DNA of 34,838 bases. It comes from Bacteroidales bacterium UBA6244 (GTDB lineage Bacteria; Bacteroidota; Bacteroidia; Bacteroidales; F082). The DNA is taken from contig DJVY01000197.1 in NCBI GenBank assembly GCA_002440885.1, forward strand, positions 1-34,838, read 5' to 3'. This document shows, one piece after another, positions 23,584 through 32,632 of this stretch. A model generated the notes under the pieces. The model saw only the letters and a program-made list of their open reading frames with translations, was not told where the DNA came from and did no database searches. Each line of letters starts with the position of its first letter. The first letter of the stretch is position 1. Both the position numbers and the translations under genes were made by a program.

Positions 23584-26199
23584 TTATCTCACAATTATCA
23601 CCTTTGCTGTTTGCACTGTCTCGTTACCCGTGAAAATTAATTGATAACTTCCGGATTTTAATTGAGAGATGTCGATATCGGTTAACAACATGGTACCATT
23701 AGTGGACACGCTTTTAGAAGCCACTAACTGTCCGTTGACGGTTGACAACGAAAGAACATAGTTGCCGGGAGCGATGGCAGGAAGTTCAATCCACAACAGG
23801 TCTGATGCCGGATTTGGCCATACTTTAATGGTGGTGGCATTGCGATGGTCTTCATTTGCTGAGGAATAGGCTTCGATATCAAACTCAAAAATACCCCTCC
23901 CGTAAGTGGCTGCCCGCAGTAATCGGGTATCGTCAAAATTAAAACAATCGAAATCGAGCACGGGCACAAAAGGCATTCCGTTGTTCATCCTTTCCCAACT
24001 CTCTCCGCTGTTGTCGGTTCTGTAAACCCCGAAATCATTTCCAAGGTACATTACGCCGGCATTTTCCTCGTCGATAAAAATATCGTTTACCGGAACTTTT
24101 GGCAAATTGGAACTGATGTCAGTCCAGGTGGTACCAAAGTCGGTGGTTTTCACAACGATTGCACCCGAGTAAGCGTTTTTCAGCAGATAAAATGTATTTC
24201 CATCGAAAGGATCGGCCTGCAAGCGCATGAAATTGCCTCCTGAAAGCTCACCCAGATTCCCGCTTATGTCCTGCCAGCTGATTCCTCCATCAGAGGAGCA
24301 CACAAGACTTGTCTCTCCATTCCGGGCAGCGACCATGATGTTGTTGGGGTTGATGGGCGATTGGGCCGCAGCATAGATTGCCGAGCCGACAATAGGCGAG
24401 GTGGTGGTATATTCCCATGAAAGACCCTTATCGGTTGATTTATACAGCTTTTGTTTCAAACAGCCATAGATGATTTCGGGATTGGTGGGATGCTGCCAGT
24501 AAGGACACAAAAACGCGGATGAATCGTTCAGCGTTATGGGATCAACCACTAAATCCCAGCTCTGCCCGCCATTGGCGCTTCTTGCGAAATATCCGCCGAT
24601 GGTGGCAAAGAAAATAATATCCGGATTGGAGTAATCTACAAAACATTCTGTTCCATCGCCCAGAAATTCAAGTTTATAGGGTGTTGTACCCCGGTCATGG
24701 GTCGAAACAAAGCCATTGTCCTGTGCACCCGTATAAAGGATATCGGGATTTGAAGGGTGTGAAGCAACGCGGTACGACTGAATGGAATTTATTTCAGTAT
24801 TGGCGGCATAAAAGCTTGCTCCCGAATCGGTTGATTTAAACACTCCACCATCGCATCCTACATAGATAATCGAAGGATCGGAGGGCGCAAACCGGATGAT
24901 GTGATGATCAAGATGTGTGTATGAGTCGAAGGGATTGCTACCTCCACCCGGTGCTGTGGGGTTTCTGACGGGCGAGAAGGTTTCGCCGTTGGTTGACTGA
25001 ATAAATTCAACATTACCCATCAAAACATGATCAGGGTTTCTTGGATCAACTGCAATACAAAGGTCGTAGAAGCCCTGATCACTGAATTCACAGAGGTTGA
25101 CCCCTTCCGAAATCTGATTCCACAGAGCTCCACCATCAACTGATTTATAGACACTTGAGGTCATTCCGCCCGGCAGGGGATACTTATCAAAGATAACCGC
25201 ATACATGACCGAAGGATTTGATACAGAGATGTCAAACTGTATTCTCCCGATGTGATTGGGGGCTGGTAGTCCTGCATTAATTGGTGCAAAAGTCAGACCA
25301 CCATCGGTCGACATCAGCATGCCAGCCTGCGCCTGTTCATTGCCGCAGGCAGCAAATACGATGTTGGGATCTACAGGATGAAAGGAGAGGTCGTACATGC
25401 CTTCTCCGGGCAAAACGTTAACCCAGTGCTGCCCGCCATCTTCACTCCTCCAGATGCCTTCATTCGGGGCAGCATCCTGCAGGTTCTTGGCGATAGCAGC
25501 CATGATGAGATTCGGGTTGTGAGGGGAAACGACCAAATCGGAAAAGTGAGTCACTGTGCCAAACTCAGCATTTACTTTTGTCCAGTTGTCGCCACCACTT
25601 GTCGATTTGTACAAGCCATCGCCGCTATAGAATCTTTCGGTTAAGATCCAGTGGTACTCGCCTGTGCCGGCAAAAACAACATCGGGATTTGAAGGATCGA
25701 TAGCGATAGCGCCAAAAGTTAAACTATTCAATTCACCACTTTTATCCACCCAGTTTTGTCCGCCATCAACAGATTTCCAGACGCCCCCGCTTGCCGCACC
25801 GGCATAAACGATGTCGGGGTTTGTTGGATGAACGGCCAGACCTCTTGCCCTTCCGCTCACCACACCCCAATGCGGCACCATGCCATCAGCCGAGAAATCA
25901 ATACCAACCGGGCCAATGGTTGTCCATTGAGCGGAGAGATATTCACTCCCCGCTTTCAACTGCGATTTTGCATATTCTACTTCCTTTTGTTTATCAATGA
26001 ACTCCCTGGGGAATACGTCCTTTTCATTCATCCTGGGCCTGTAGAACCATTCCAGCCTTTTGAATGAGTTTCTTTTTTTAACGGAGGCCGGAACCTGATC
26101 CCATTTCGACACCGTTTGTGCAAAGGTGTCTGACAACAACAGAACCATGAATACCACAAGTATTCCGGTTAAAAGACTTTTTGTGTTCACATTTTTCAT
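23584..26199 (-). CDS. Secreted multi-Asp-box beta-propeller protein with T9SS sorting domain
   Basis: An 871-residue protein with a signal peptide (hydrophobic residues about 9-25, cleavage after DTFAQ). The body is made of about a dozen sortilin/BNR-like repeats with Asp-box motifs, for example WKSVDGGQNW, RSEDGGQHW, YKSVDGGALW, YKSTDKGLSW and CSSDGGISW, alternating with phrases such as HPTNPDIVYAGAASGGVWK. They would form one or two beta-propellers. Residues ~790-871 are a type A T9SS C-terminal domain (VWPNPASDLLWIEL, then ISQLKSGSYQLIF and a final KVIIVR), so it should be exported through the type IX system to the surface or medium. Glycan or protein binding is possible; catalytic residues of sialidases are not evident. 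It is last in a leftward run after two serine hydrolases, 20 bases downstream. Confidence 0.93.
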   Translation of the reverse strand: MKNVNTKSLLTGILVVFMVLLLSDTFAQTVSKWDQVPASVKKRNSFKRLEWFYRPRMNEKDVFPREFIDKQKEVEYAKSQLKAGSEYLSAQWTTIGPVGIDFSADGMVPHWGVVSGRARGLAVHPTNPDIVYAGAASGGVWKSVDGGQNWVDKSGELNSLTFGAIAIDPSNPDVVFAGTGEYHWILTERFYSGDGLYKSTSGGDNWTKVNAEFGTVTHFSDLVVSPHNPNLIMAAIAKNLQDAAPNEGIWRSEDGGQHWVNVLPGEGMYDLSFHPVDPNIVFAACGNEQAQAGMLMSTDGGLTFAPINAGLPAPNHIGRIQFDISVSNPSVMYAVIFDKYPLPGGMTSSVYKSVDGGALWNQISEGVNLCEFSDQGFYDLCIAVDPRNPDHVLMGNVEFIQSTNGETFSPVRNPTAPGGGSNPFDSYTHLDHHIIRFAPSDPSIIYVGCDGGVFKSTDSGASFYAANTEINSIQSYRVASHPSNPDILYTGAQDNGFVSTHDRGTTPYKLEFLGDGTECFVDYSNPDIIFFATIGGYFARSANGGQSWDLVVDPITLNDSSAFLCPYWQHPTNPEIIYGCLKQKLYKSTDKGLSWEYTTTSPIVGSAIYAAAQSPINPNNIMVAARNGETSLVCSSDGGISWQDISGNLGELSGGNFMRLQADPFDGNTFYLLKNAYSGAIVVKTTDFGTTWTDISSNLPKVPVNDIFIDEENAGVMYLGNDFGVYRTDNSGESWERMNNGMPFVPVLDFDCFNFDDTRLLRAATYGRGIFEFDIEAYSSANEDHRNATTIKVWPNPASDLLWIELPAIAPGNYVLSLSTVNGQLVASKSVSTNGTMLLTDIDISQLKSGSYQLIFTGNETVQTAKVIIVR

Positions 26200-26219
26200 G
26201 ATTAGTTAGAATTAGGTGA

Positions 26220-27353
26220 TTAATAATCATTTCCATATAGAATATCCATGAATCGCAATAACAGAAATGCTGAGGGTAACTGATCATGGGTGTTGAAATA
26301 CAATATGACAGTACAATCCTTTTCGTTACTGTGGTACATGATGGAAGAAAAGCCGGGCAGATCACCGCCATGTCCAAAGAAACTCCTTCCACAACGCATT
26401 AGTCCTAAGCCATAGCTTATCTTGCCCAACCATAAATCCGGTCTGCTATAAAAATTTTCAGTCAATCGCTTTTGCTGAAGTGAGTCGGAGAGATAACCTC
26501 CTGTCACCAATCTTTCCACATATTTCTGTAATTCTCTTGGGGTAGAATAGGCAGATCCGGCAGCCCATGCCCATGAAAGGTCGTAATATTCCGTTACATC
26601 CACGTTGGGAATATTATCTCTCGTTTCGTATCCTCTGCCATGAATACCGGGTAATTCTAAACCCGATGTCAGAAATCCTGTATTATTCAGTGATAAGGGT
26701 TGAAATATCCGGTTGTTGATTTCAGTTTCAAGGGAGTTGCCGGTCAGTTTTTCTATCAATTGCCCAATAATGAAGGTGTTTGTATTGGAGTAATGCCAAT
26801 CTGTGCCAGGATCAAAATAGAATTCATGTGAGAATCCAAGATCAATTAGTTCCTGAGGCTGCCACACCCTGGTTGGATTTGATATCATGGAATTCATAAA
26901 AACGTCCATGTCTTCTGAATAATTGAAAATGCCGCTTTTCATATCCATCAACATCGCAATGGTTATTTTATCGGATTGAGGGTACTCCGGGAAGTAGGTT
27001 GAAAGTTTATCATTGAAGGCGATCTTCCCTTCATCAACCAGTTGAAGCAATACTGTAACTGTCATGGTTTTTGTGTTGCTGCCAATCCTGAAAGTGTAAC
27101 TGCCATCCATCGCAAGTTTGTTTGGAATGTCGCTGAGTCCTGCCGTATAAAGCCAGTCTATGCCCAGCTTTTTGTCAACAACCAGTGCCACGATTCCCGG
27201 AACCATTTTGTTTTGAATAATCGAATCGGTAACAGACTTCATCTGTTCGATAAGAATTTGATTGGAGTTGTCATCCTCATTCTTTTTACAGGAACCCAGG
27301 ACTAACAAAATGAATAACAAAAGCAGGCCGGACCAAAATTTAATATTTTTCAT
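26220..27353 (-). CDS. Class C beta-lactamase-like serine hydrolase, lipoprotein
   Basis: A 377-residue lipoprotein: lipobox LVLGSC with Cys22, followed by KKNEDDNSN. The beta-lactamase family (PF00144) fold has the S-x-x-K motif Ser92-Asn-Thr-Lys95 (IGSNTKTMT), the Y-S-N motif in DWHYSNTN and the H-x-G motif in FFGHGGDLPG. Relatives include D-aminopeptidases, DD-peptidases and esterases; true beta-lactamase activity is not implied. It is 20 bases upstream of the propeller gene and 17 bases downstream of a second enzyme of the same family, which suggests a gene pair from duplication. All three are probably one transcript. Confidence 0.93.
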   Translation of the reverse strand: MKNIKFWSGLLLLFILLVLGSCKKNEDDNSNQILIEQMKSVTDSIIQNKMVPGIVALVVDKKLGIDWLYTAGLSDIPNKLAMDGSYTFRIGSNTKTMTVTVLLQLVDEGKIAFNDKLSTYFPEYPQSDKITIAMLMDMKSGIFNYSEDMDVFMNSMISNPTRVWQPQELIDLGFSHEFYFDPGTDWHYSNTNTFIIGQLIEKLTGNSLETEINNRIFQPLSLNNTGFLTSGLELPGIHGRGYETRDNIPNVDVTEYYDLSWAWAAGSAYSTPRELQKYVERLVTGGYLSDSLQQKRLTENFYSRPDLWLGKISYGLGLMRCGRSFFGHGGDLPGFSSIMYHSNEKDCTVILYFNTHDQLPSAFLLLRFMDILYGNDY

Positions 27354-27370
27354 AGGTAATTTTATTTAAA

Positions 27371-28615
27371 CTATTTTTCAGGTTTTCCCGGGTAGCCAAG
27401 AGCGGCGCGGGTTGCGTAAGCTGTATTATAAATAGCAATGAGGGTAACCATCACATCTGGAATTTCCCAGGCACTTAAATAGACGATCATGGAAACATCA
27501 GTTTCGGGATCATACACCATAATGGAAAGGTTGCCAATTCTTGCTCCGTTGTGCCCGTAGCCGAGGTTTGGCGTGTACAGACAACCCAATGCGTATGCGT
27601 TGTTTCCTGGCGACCACGAGGTTGTCATCTGCTGTACAGTGCCCGCAGTCAACACGTTCTCGCCTTTTATCAAGGTGCGTATAAAGGTGTTCAGATCGCG
27701 CATGGTAGCATATCCGTTTCCTTCACCAATCTGCCCCGACATATTGTAATCACAAAACGCAAGGGTATTATCGGGTTCCATCAGAAAATGTCCACAGGAA
27801 TAGGGTTCAGGCATCTCAGTATCGGTGGCGAGGTATGGAAAATGGGCATCAATGGGCACTGTTGCAGTCGGACCTGTTATTTTATCATGAAGATAATCTG
27901 TTAGGTGTTTCTGACTTCCTGAATGGAAGGAATAAACCCTGCCTGCGATTTCGCTGAGCATAACAAAACCGGTGTTGCTGTAATGGTGGTTGGTTCCCGG
28001 CGCAAAGTAGGAGAGTTGATGCAAGGCATCTTGCTCAACCATTTCTTCTGCTGTAAACTGGTGTTCCGGATCAGATTTGGAAATGTACTCAGTGAAAGAT
28101 TCTCCGTTGTAACCCGGAACGGAATCGTTATCCACATCGTAAACCCCGGCACTGTGCTGCAGCAACATTTTAATGGTGATTTCCCCTTTGTAGGGAATGT
28201 TCCAGGCCTCTGAAGCCGGAACGTACGGCAGGCTGCTCCCCGGAATGGTATCGGTGATCAAATCGTCGATGTTTAGCCAACCATCTTCCTGCATGTTCAG
28301 GATGGAGGTGCTGGTAAAGGTTTTGGTGTTGCTGGCAAACCTGAAATACGTGTCGGCCGTGATGGGTTGATAACCTTCTCCGGCTGAACTTGAAAACCAA
28401 GAACCTTCAGGCGTTTGGATGAAAACGTTGAGGGTCGGGACAATTTTACCGATTTCGGTTTCCAATGCGAGCCTGACAGAGTCCACCACGGCATCAATTT
28501 TTTCCTGGGTTGCATCTGCTTGCGGAACATCATTTTTTTTACAACCGATGGTGAGAACCAAAAATGCCATGATAAAAGCTGATAACAAATTGCTGTGAGA
28601 TTTTAGTGTCGACAT
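27371..28615 (-). CDS. Class C beta-lactamase-like serine hydrolase, lipoprotein
   Basis: A 414-residue lipoprotein starting at ATG 28615 (MSTLKSHSNL); an upstream in-frame start at 28669 would put 18 extra charged residues before the signal peptide and is less likely. The lipobox is LTIGC with Cys25. Catalytic marks of the PF00144 family are Ser95-Asn-Thr-Lys98 (FASNTKTFT), Y-S-N in HHYSNTGF and H-N-G in GYGHNGARIG. It is longer than its neighbour at 26220 because of an extra loop region (VPGYNGESFTEYISKSDPE area). Likely periplasmic or surface peptidase/esterase. First of a leftward run with the second hydrolase and the propeller protein; the TPR-HTH regulator gene is 89 bases upstream. Confidence 0.92.
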   Translation of the reverse strand: MSTLKSHSNLLSAFIMAFLVLTIGCKKNDVPQADATQEKIDAVVDSVRLALETEIGKIVPTLNVFIQTPEGSWFSSSAGEGYQPITADTYFRFASNTKTFTSTSILNMQEDGWLNIDDLITDTIPGSSLPYVPASEAWNIPYKGEITIKMLLQHSAGVYDVDNDSVPGYNGESFTEYISKSDPEHQFTAEEMVEQDALHQLSYFAPGTNHHYSNTGFVMLSEIAGRVYSFHSGSQKHLTDYLHDKITGPTATVPIDAHFPYLATDTEMPEPYSCGHFLMEPDNTLAFCDYNMSGQIGEGNGYATMRDLNTFIRTLIKGENVLTAGTVQQMTTSWSPGNNAYALGCLYTPNLGYGHNGARIGNLSIMVYDPETDVSMIVYLSAWEIPDVMVTLIAIYNTAYATRAALGYPGKPEK

Positions 28616-28704
28616 AATCTTTCTTTTAATTTTTACTGCAAAGCAAAGGAATACTTCAGCAAAGGGCAAATATTTCCCTACTTGAAAACTACTGCATGAT
28701 GAAA

Positions 28705-30441
28705 TTAGATGGACTGGAGGAACGGAAGTATCTCTTCGTCAGGGCGGAGGCCAAATTTTTTCTTCAGCCTGTACCGGGCCGATTCAATGCTTCGCGGGCT
28801 GCGGTGGGTGAGGAGTGCGATATCTTTGGTCGACATATTCATTTTTAAGAAGGCACAAAGGCGTCGGTCGTTGGGGGTCAAATCAGGAAACTGTAAATTT
28901 AGTTTGGTAAAAAATGCTTCCTGTATGTGTTCGAACCGTGTTTCAAATTCGTGCCAGGCACTTTGGTCAATCGTGTTTTCCAGGTTCTTTAAAATGACGT
29001 TGATGTTTTGTCTTCCAGCCGGGTCAAGGTGGTCGTACACCTCGTTGGTCATCCCCAGCAATTTTACCCTGAATTCGTTTTGCGAAGCCAGGTGCAGGGC
29101 TTTTGAAGCAAGTTCCTTTTGTGAATGTTCGAGTCGTTCCTCTAAAAGCATGGATTCCTGTTTGGCGATGGTGTTTTTTTGCCTTAAAAATTTCCATATA
29201 AAGAAAAATGCTGCCGAAAGAGAAGCAAGCAACAGGCTGATGATGACGAGCATCAGGATGAGCTTTCGCTGTGTGATTTGCTTTAGGTCAAGTTCTGATT
29301 TCAGGCGGATGTTTTCGGCTTCTTTTTTTGCGGTTTCAAAGCGGATATTCAGGCTGGATATCCTGTTCTGTATCTCCTTGCTGAAAATGCTGTCCTGAAC
29401 ATCTTTGTATTTCTGAAAGTAACTCAAGGCTTTTTCATACTGCCTTTGTTGGTAATAAAGTTCGTAATAGTATTCAAATAAGTCTTTTAATAACAGGTTA
29501 TCGCCCTGAATATTAATAATGGGTTCGGCTTGGTTCAGGTAATTAAAGGCTGAATCGACCAACTGTTGCCTTAAAAACACATGCGCCAGATTAAGCAGTC
29601 CGTTCGCTTCCTGGTAAGGATTAACTATTTCTTTGGAAAGTTGTATCGATTGCCGGAAATACCTGACTGCCAGCGGATAATCTCCATTTTCCATGAATAA
29701 TAATCCCAGGTTATTCTGAATACGCATTTCAGACTCGAGGTTATTGTTACTTCTGGAATAGATCAAGCCCTTTTCGAGGAAAAACAAAGCACTGTCTCTC
29801 AGGTTGAGTTTGAGGTATGTTAGACCAATATTGTTAAGGAGGAGTTTAGACTCATCTTGATATCCTGAATATTCATAAAGCGCCGAGGCCAGAAAAAACG
29901 CCTGTAATGCTTTTCGGTAGTTCTTCTGGTGGTAATGGATGTCTCCAATGTTTTCTTCGATTCCTGCCATATTCAGCGTATCCTTCATTTTGAGGTATTC
30001 CGGATAGACCAACTGATAATTTTCGAGGGCGAGATCATAATTGTTGGTGTTCAGATGATAATTACCCAGATTTAACAGTGCTTTATTTCTTAAATATTCA
30101 TCACCTATTGAATCTGCCAGATGGTAAATTTCATTGAACATGATTCCGGCCGTGTCCAGTTTTCCTGTATACACGCAAGCAATAGCCATATTTGATAAGG
30201 CGTTTATCATCTTCTGCGGGTGGCGGAGTTTTTTGGCGAGCAGATAGGACTCCAAACTGTACGACCTGACCAAAGGGTAGGAGATACCGCGGTGGTTCAA
30301 CCCCAATTCATAGTAAATAGCTATTTTTTCTTCATCTGTGGCTTTAGGCAGCAAGCTTTTCAAGCTATCTATTGTACTGTTTTGTGCAAACGTACCTGCT
30401 ATGAAAAGAAAATAAAGTATAACCCCGGATAACTTCTTCAT
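28705..30441 (-). CDS. TPR protein with membrane segment and C-terminal LuxR-like HTH
   Basis: A 578-residue protein. Signal peptide (about 1-20, ending TFAQ), then about seven to eight TPR units (residues ~25-350; for example ALLNLGNYHLNTNNYDLALE and ENIGDIHYHQKNYRKALQAF), a coiled coil, a membrane segment around 394-416, a second coiled coil and a C-terminal helix-turn-helix (about 515-575; DRRLCAFLKMNMSTKDIALL, then HRSPRSIESARYRLKKKF) of the LuxR/GerE type. The TPRs would be periplasmic and the HTH cytoplasmic. This architecture is common in Bacteroidota as a one-component membrane regulator; its ligand and targets are unknown. It may control the adjacent serine hydrolase/propeller genes, which are co-oriented and 89 bases downstream. 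Confidence 0.92.
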   Translation of the reverse strand: MKKLSGVILYFLFIAGTFAQNSTIDSLKSLLPKATDEEKIAIYYELGLNHRGISYPLVRSYSLESYLLAKKLRHPQKMINALSNMAIACVYTGKLDTAGIMFNEIYHLADSIGDEYLRNKALLNLGNYHLNTNNYDLALENYQLVYPEYLKMKDTLNMAGIEENIGDIHYHQKNYRKALQAFFLASALYEYSGYQDESKLLLNNIGLTYLKLNLRDSALFFLEKGLIYSRSNNNLESEMRIQNNLGLLFMENGDYPLAVRYFRQSIQLSKEIVNPYQEANGLLNLAHVFLRQQLVDSAFNYLNQAEPIINIQGDNLLLKDLFEYYYELYYQQRQYEKALSYFQKYKDVQDSIFSKEIQNRISSLNIRFETAKKEAENIRLKSELDLKQITQRKLILMLVIISLLLASLSAAFFFIWKFLRQKNTIAKQESMLLEERLEHSQKELASKALHLASQNEFRVKLLGMTNEVYDHLDPAGRQNINVILKNLENTIDQSAWHEFETRFEHIQEAFFTKLNLQFPDLTPNDRRLCAFLKMNMSTKDIALLTHRSPRSIESARYRLKKKFGLRPDEEILPFLQSI

Positions 30442-30660
30442 CCTGCTTAAATTATAAAACGTTCGTACTTACAAAATAAAGCAAATTCCTGATTCAAAAT
30501 GTAGCGCCAAAACGCCAATGTTAGTTTATGAAGAAGTTGTTTTAAGTTAAGATTCATGGTCTGTCAAACATACAATAATGCCAAGAAACCTGTTAGGCCA
30601 AACAAGGCTTTTAAGACAGTTGAAAAATGGTGGATGAAGAGTAACTTCATTACTGCAATT

Positions 30661-31635
30661 TTACTCCAGATATATCCCCGAGCCAATGAAATAATCTATG
30701 CCGGGAATTTTGATGACGAAGGCCAGTTTGGGTTCTTCTTTCCCCGAAACAGGATTGTTCCACCAGTATTCGTAAGTGCCCCCTGAAGGCTGATTCCTGG
30801 CAATGGCAAGCAATTCACGTATCACGTAGTTTCCTTTTGAGTCCTGGTAGTTGTACAGGTTTTGTCCTTGAAGATTTTTTTGTATCGCGTGGGCTACATT
30901 GTTGCAATTGAAATCGTAAACGAAAAAGTAACCTGATTGATCATCGAAAAACCTGACATGGTCAATCAACTGGCGGACACACGCAACCCGATCGTTGGTG
31001 TCGGCATAATAGTTCGATAAAACGCTTCCGGCACCGTTGGCCATGACAATGGTAGCCTGTTCGGCAATCTTCATGTTGGCTTCATTGGGGGTGTAATAAA
31101 CCGCCGGCGGATTGCCATAAAACCCTGATCCGATGAAAAACTGCGGTGTAGCAATGCTTTTTACAAACCCGATTTTGCGTTCAGGAAGTCCGGTAGCCGG
31201 ATTGTTGAAATAATACTCAACATATCCGAAGCCCGTGTAAAGGATTGAGTTCACCATGTCGCGCACATAATATTTCCCGTTAACATCCTGTACATCCATG
31301 CGATAGGTTCCAATGAGTGAGGGACTGTCGCCATGGGCAACCATCCAGGCTTTGTACGATTCAACGAAAAAATACCCCGATTCATCCCCCAAAAACCTCA
31401 CCGGCCCGATAAATGTTTGGCAAAAATCAGCTTGTTGCGAACTGTCAGTAATGGCCTCCTGGAAAACGGTTTCAAAGCCGGTGGCCACATTGGTGGTGAC
31501 CACTTCCACAATGGATTTATCCAGATTGTATTGAGAAACCCAGTCGCCGGGGGTCGTCTCCTCCTTTTTGCAGGCCATTAAAAGTATCAGAATCAGCGTT
31601 AGATATCCGATTGGAAAATGAAGTAGTGATTTCAT
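30661..31635 (-). CDS. Lipoprotein with two tandem single-Cache domains
   Basis: A 324-residue lipoprotein (lipobox LLMAC with Cys22). The mature part is two similar Cache_2-type domains: about 40-185 and 190-324. Each has the pattern RF...D-x-S-G-Y-F-F-V, then V-A-H, N-G-x-Y or K-G-N-Y, N-P-x-[TS]-G and F-I-G-S-G-x-Y. Cache domains sense small extracellular ligands, usually as part of kinases or chemoreceptors; here there is no signalling domain, so it is a stand-alone binding lipoprotein. It is 11 bases downstream of the seven-helix membrane gene. Its 3' end has a degraded copy at 23335-23456, next to a PP2C remnant, which hints that it once belonged with partner-switching genes. Confidence 0.88.
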   Translation of the reverse strand: MKSLLHFPIGYLTLILILLMACKKEETTPGDWVSQYNLDKSIVEVVTTNVATGFETVFQEAITDSSQQADFCQTFIGPVRFLGDESGYFFVESYKAWMVAHGDSPSLIGTYRMDVQDVNGKYYVRDMVNSILYTGFGYVEYYFNNPATGLPERKIGFVKSIATPQFFIGSGFYGNPPAVYYTPNEANMKIAEQATIVMANGAGSVLSNYYADTNDRVACVRQLIDHVRFFDDQSGYFFVYDFNCNNVAHAIQKNLQGQNLYNYQDSKGNYVIRELLAIARNQPSGGTYEYWWNNPVSGKEEPKLAFVIKIPGIDYFIGSGIYLE

Positions 31636-31646
31636 GTTTTTTGATT

Positions 31647-32465
31647 TTATAATCTGATTTGATAAAAAGAAGCCAGGAGCAAGAGTGTCAAAAAGAAAAG
31701 TTGCATCAGTACAACATGCTGACTTTTATACAGGTCTCTGCTGTCAGCCTTAGAAAGTCTGACTTTTTTGCCCGGCGAAGCCCGGTTTAGGATGGGGAGC
31801 ACCACCATTCCCAATGCAAGAGAAGTCAACACCCAGATAAATGATTTGCTTGCAATGGCATACAGGGCAATAATACCTGTCCCGATAAGCCAGGGGTAGG
31901 TAAAAACGCGCCGCAAATAGCGCTGCCTGTATACGATAAACCGGTGCGAAGGGGCTGTTTTTAAAAACAATGTAAGCCATTTGGTGCGAAAATAGATGCT
32001 GATTCCCACGGCTAAAAGTGCCAGGAGTAATCTCGCATATCTCCATAGAATCATGTTGGTAAAGGCGTAGCCGAAACCATCATAAAAAAATGCCCCTGTC
32101 AACATGTTAAATGGCAGTTGATGGACCAGTAAAAAAGCGAACCAGGTAAAAAACAGCCTGTTTTTCCAGCTCATCGATCTGCTTTTTTTTAGCAACCTTA
32201 ACAGGATCAGTCCACTGGCCATGGCCAAAAACGAACCAAGCCCGAAAACCAGAATTATTTTCGAGTCTTCCCAGTTGCCCCTTCCTCCTTTTTCCAGCAT
32301 AACACCAAAAGGGGTGTAGGTATAATAGATTCGGTAAAACTTAAGGAGTAACGCAATCTGAAATTCTGTTAAAAACCTAATAATTAAAGCTGTTACAACA
32401 AAATAGTAGGTGGAGAGCCACATGAACTCTTTTTGCTTCTTCAGCGGGAAATTAGGATCATCCAT
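31647..32465 (-). CDS. Polytopic membrane protein, unknown function
   Basis: A 272-residue protein with about seven membrane segments (STYYFVVTALIIRF, IILVFGLGSFLAMASGLIL and LLLALLAVGISIYF are clear examples). Residues after segment 2 include KNRLFFTWFAFLLVHQLPF. I do not recognise the family; the charged C-terminal loop before the last helix (KKVRLSKADSRDLYKSQ) faces the cytoplasm by the positive-inside rule. I take ATG 32465 (MDDPNFPLKK) as the start; an in-frame ATG at 32516 would add 17 hydrophobic residues not long enough for a helix. The Cache lipoprotein gene follows after 11 bases, so the two are an operon and probably work together, for example as a receptor-membrane protein pair. 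Confidence 0.7.
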   Translation of the reverse strand: MDDPNFPLKKQKEFMWLSTYYFVVTALIIRFLTEFQIALLLKFYRIYYTYTPFGVMLEKGGRGNWEDSKIILVFGLGSFLAMASGLILLRLLKKSRSMSWKNRLFFTWFAFLLVHQLPFNMLTGAFFYDGFGYAFTNMILWRYARLLLALLAVGISIYFRTKWLTLFLKTAPSHRFIVYRQRYLRRVFTYPWLIGTGIIALYAIASKSFIWVLTSLALGMVVLPILNRASPGKKVRLSKADSRDLYKSQHVVLMQLFFLTLLLLASFYQIRL

Positions 32466-32535
32466 AGGGATATAAAATGAATGGTGTAAAGATATAAAAA
32501 ATAGAATTACAAGCATAGAAATGGAATTGGCTTTT

Positions 32536-32556
32536 GGAAGCTGGAGGCTAGCTTCC
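32536..32556. repeat. Short inverted repeat in a divergent promoter region
   Basis: GGAAGCT and AGCTTCC (7-base arms) flank a 7-base spacer GGAGGCT. It lies just upstream of the -33 box of the rightward serine hydrolase gene, where a regulator could bind; it may be chance. Confidence 0.35.
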
Positions 32557-32563
32557 TGGCTAA

Positions 32564-32596
32564 TTTGGCAAAGGTTACCCTGATGTGGTATATTTG
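32564..32596 (+). promoter_or_regulatory. Complete Bacteroidota-type promoter of the serine hydrolase gene
   Basis: TTTG at 32564-32567 and TATATTTG at 32589-32596 are separated by 21 bases, matching both the -33 and the -7 consensus (TTTG, 19-21 bases, TAnnTTTG). Transcription should start near 32603, giving a leader of about 30 bases before ATG 32633. Confidence 0.7.
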
Positions 32597-32632
32597 CCGT
32601 ATAGAATTTGAGGATTTGTAAAATTGAGGAAG

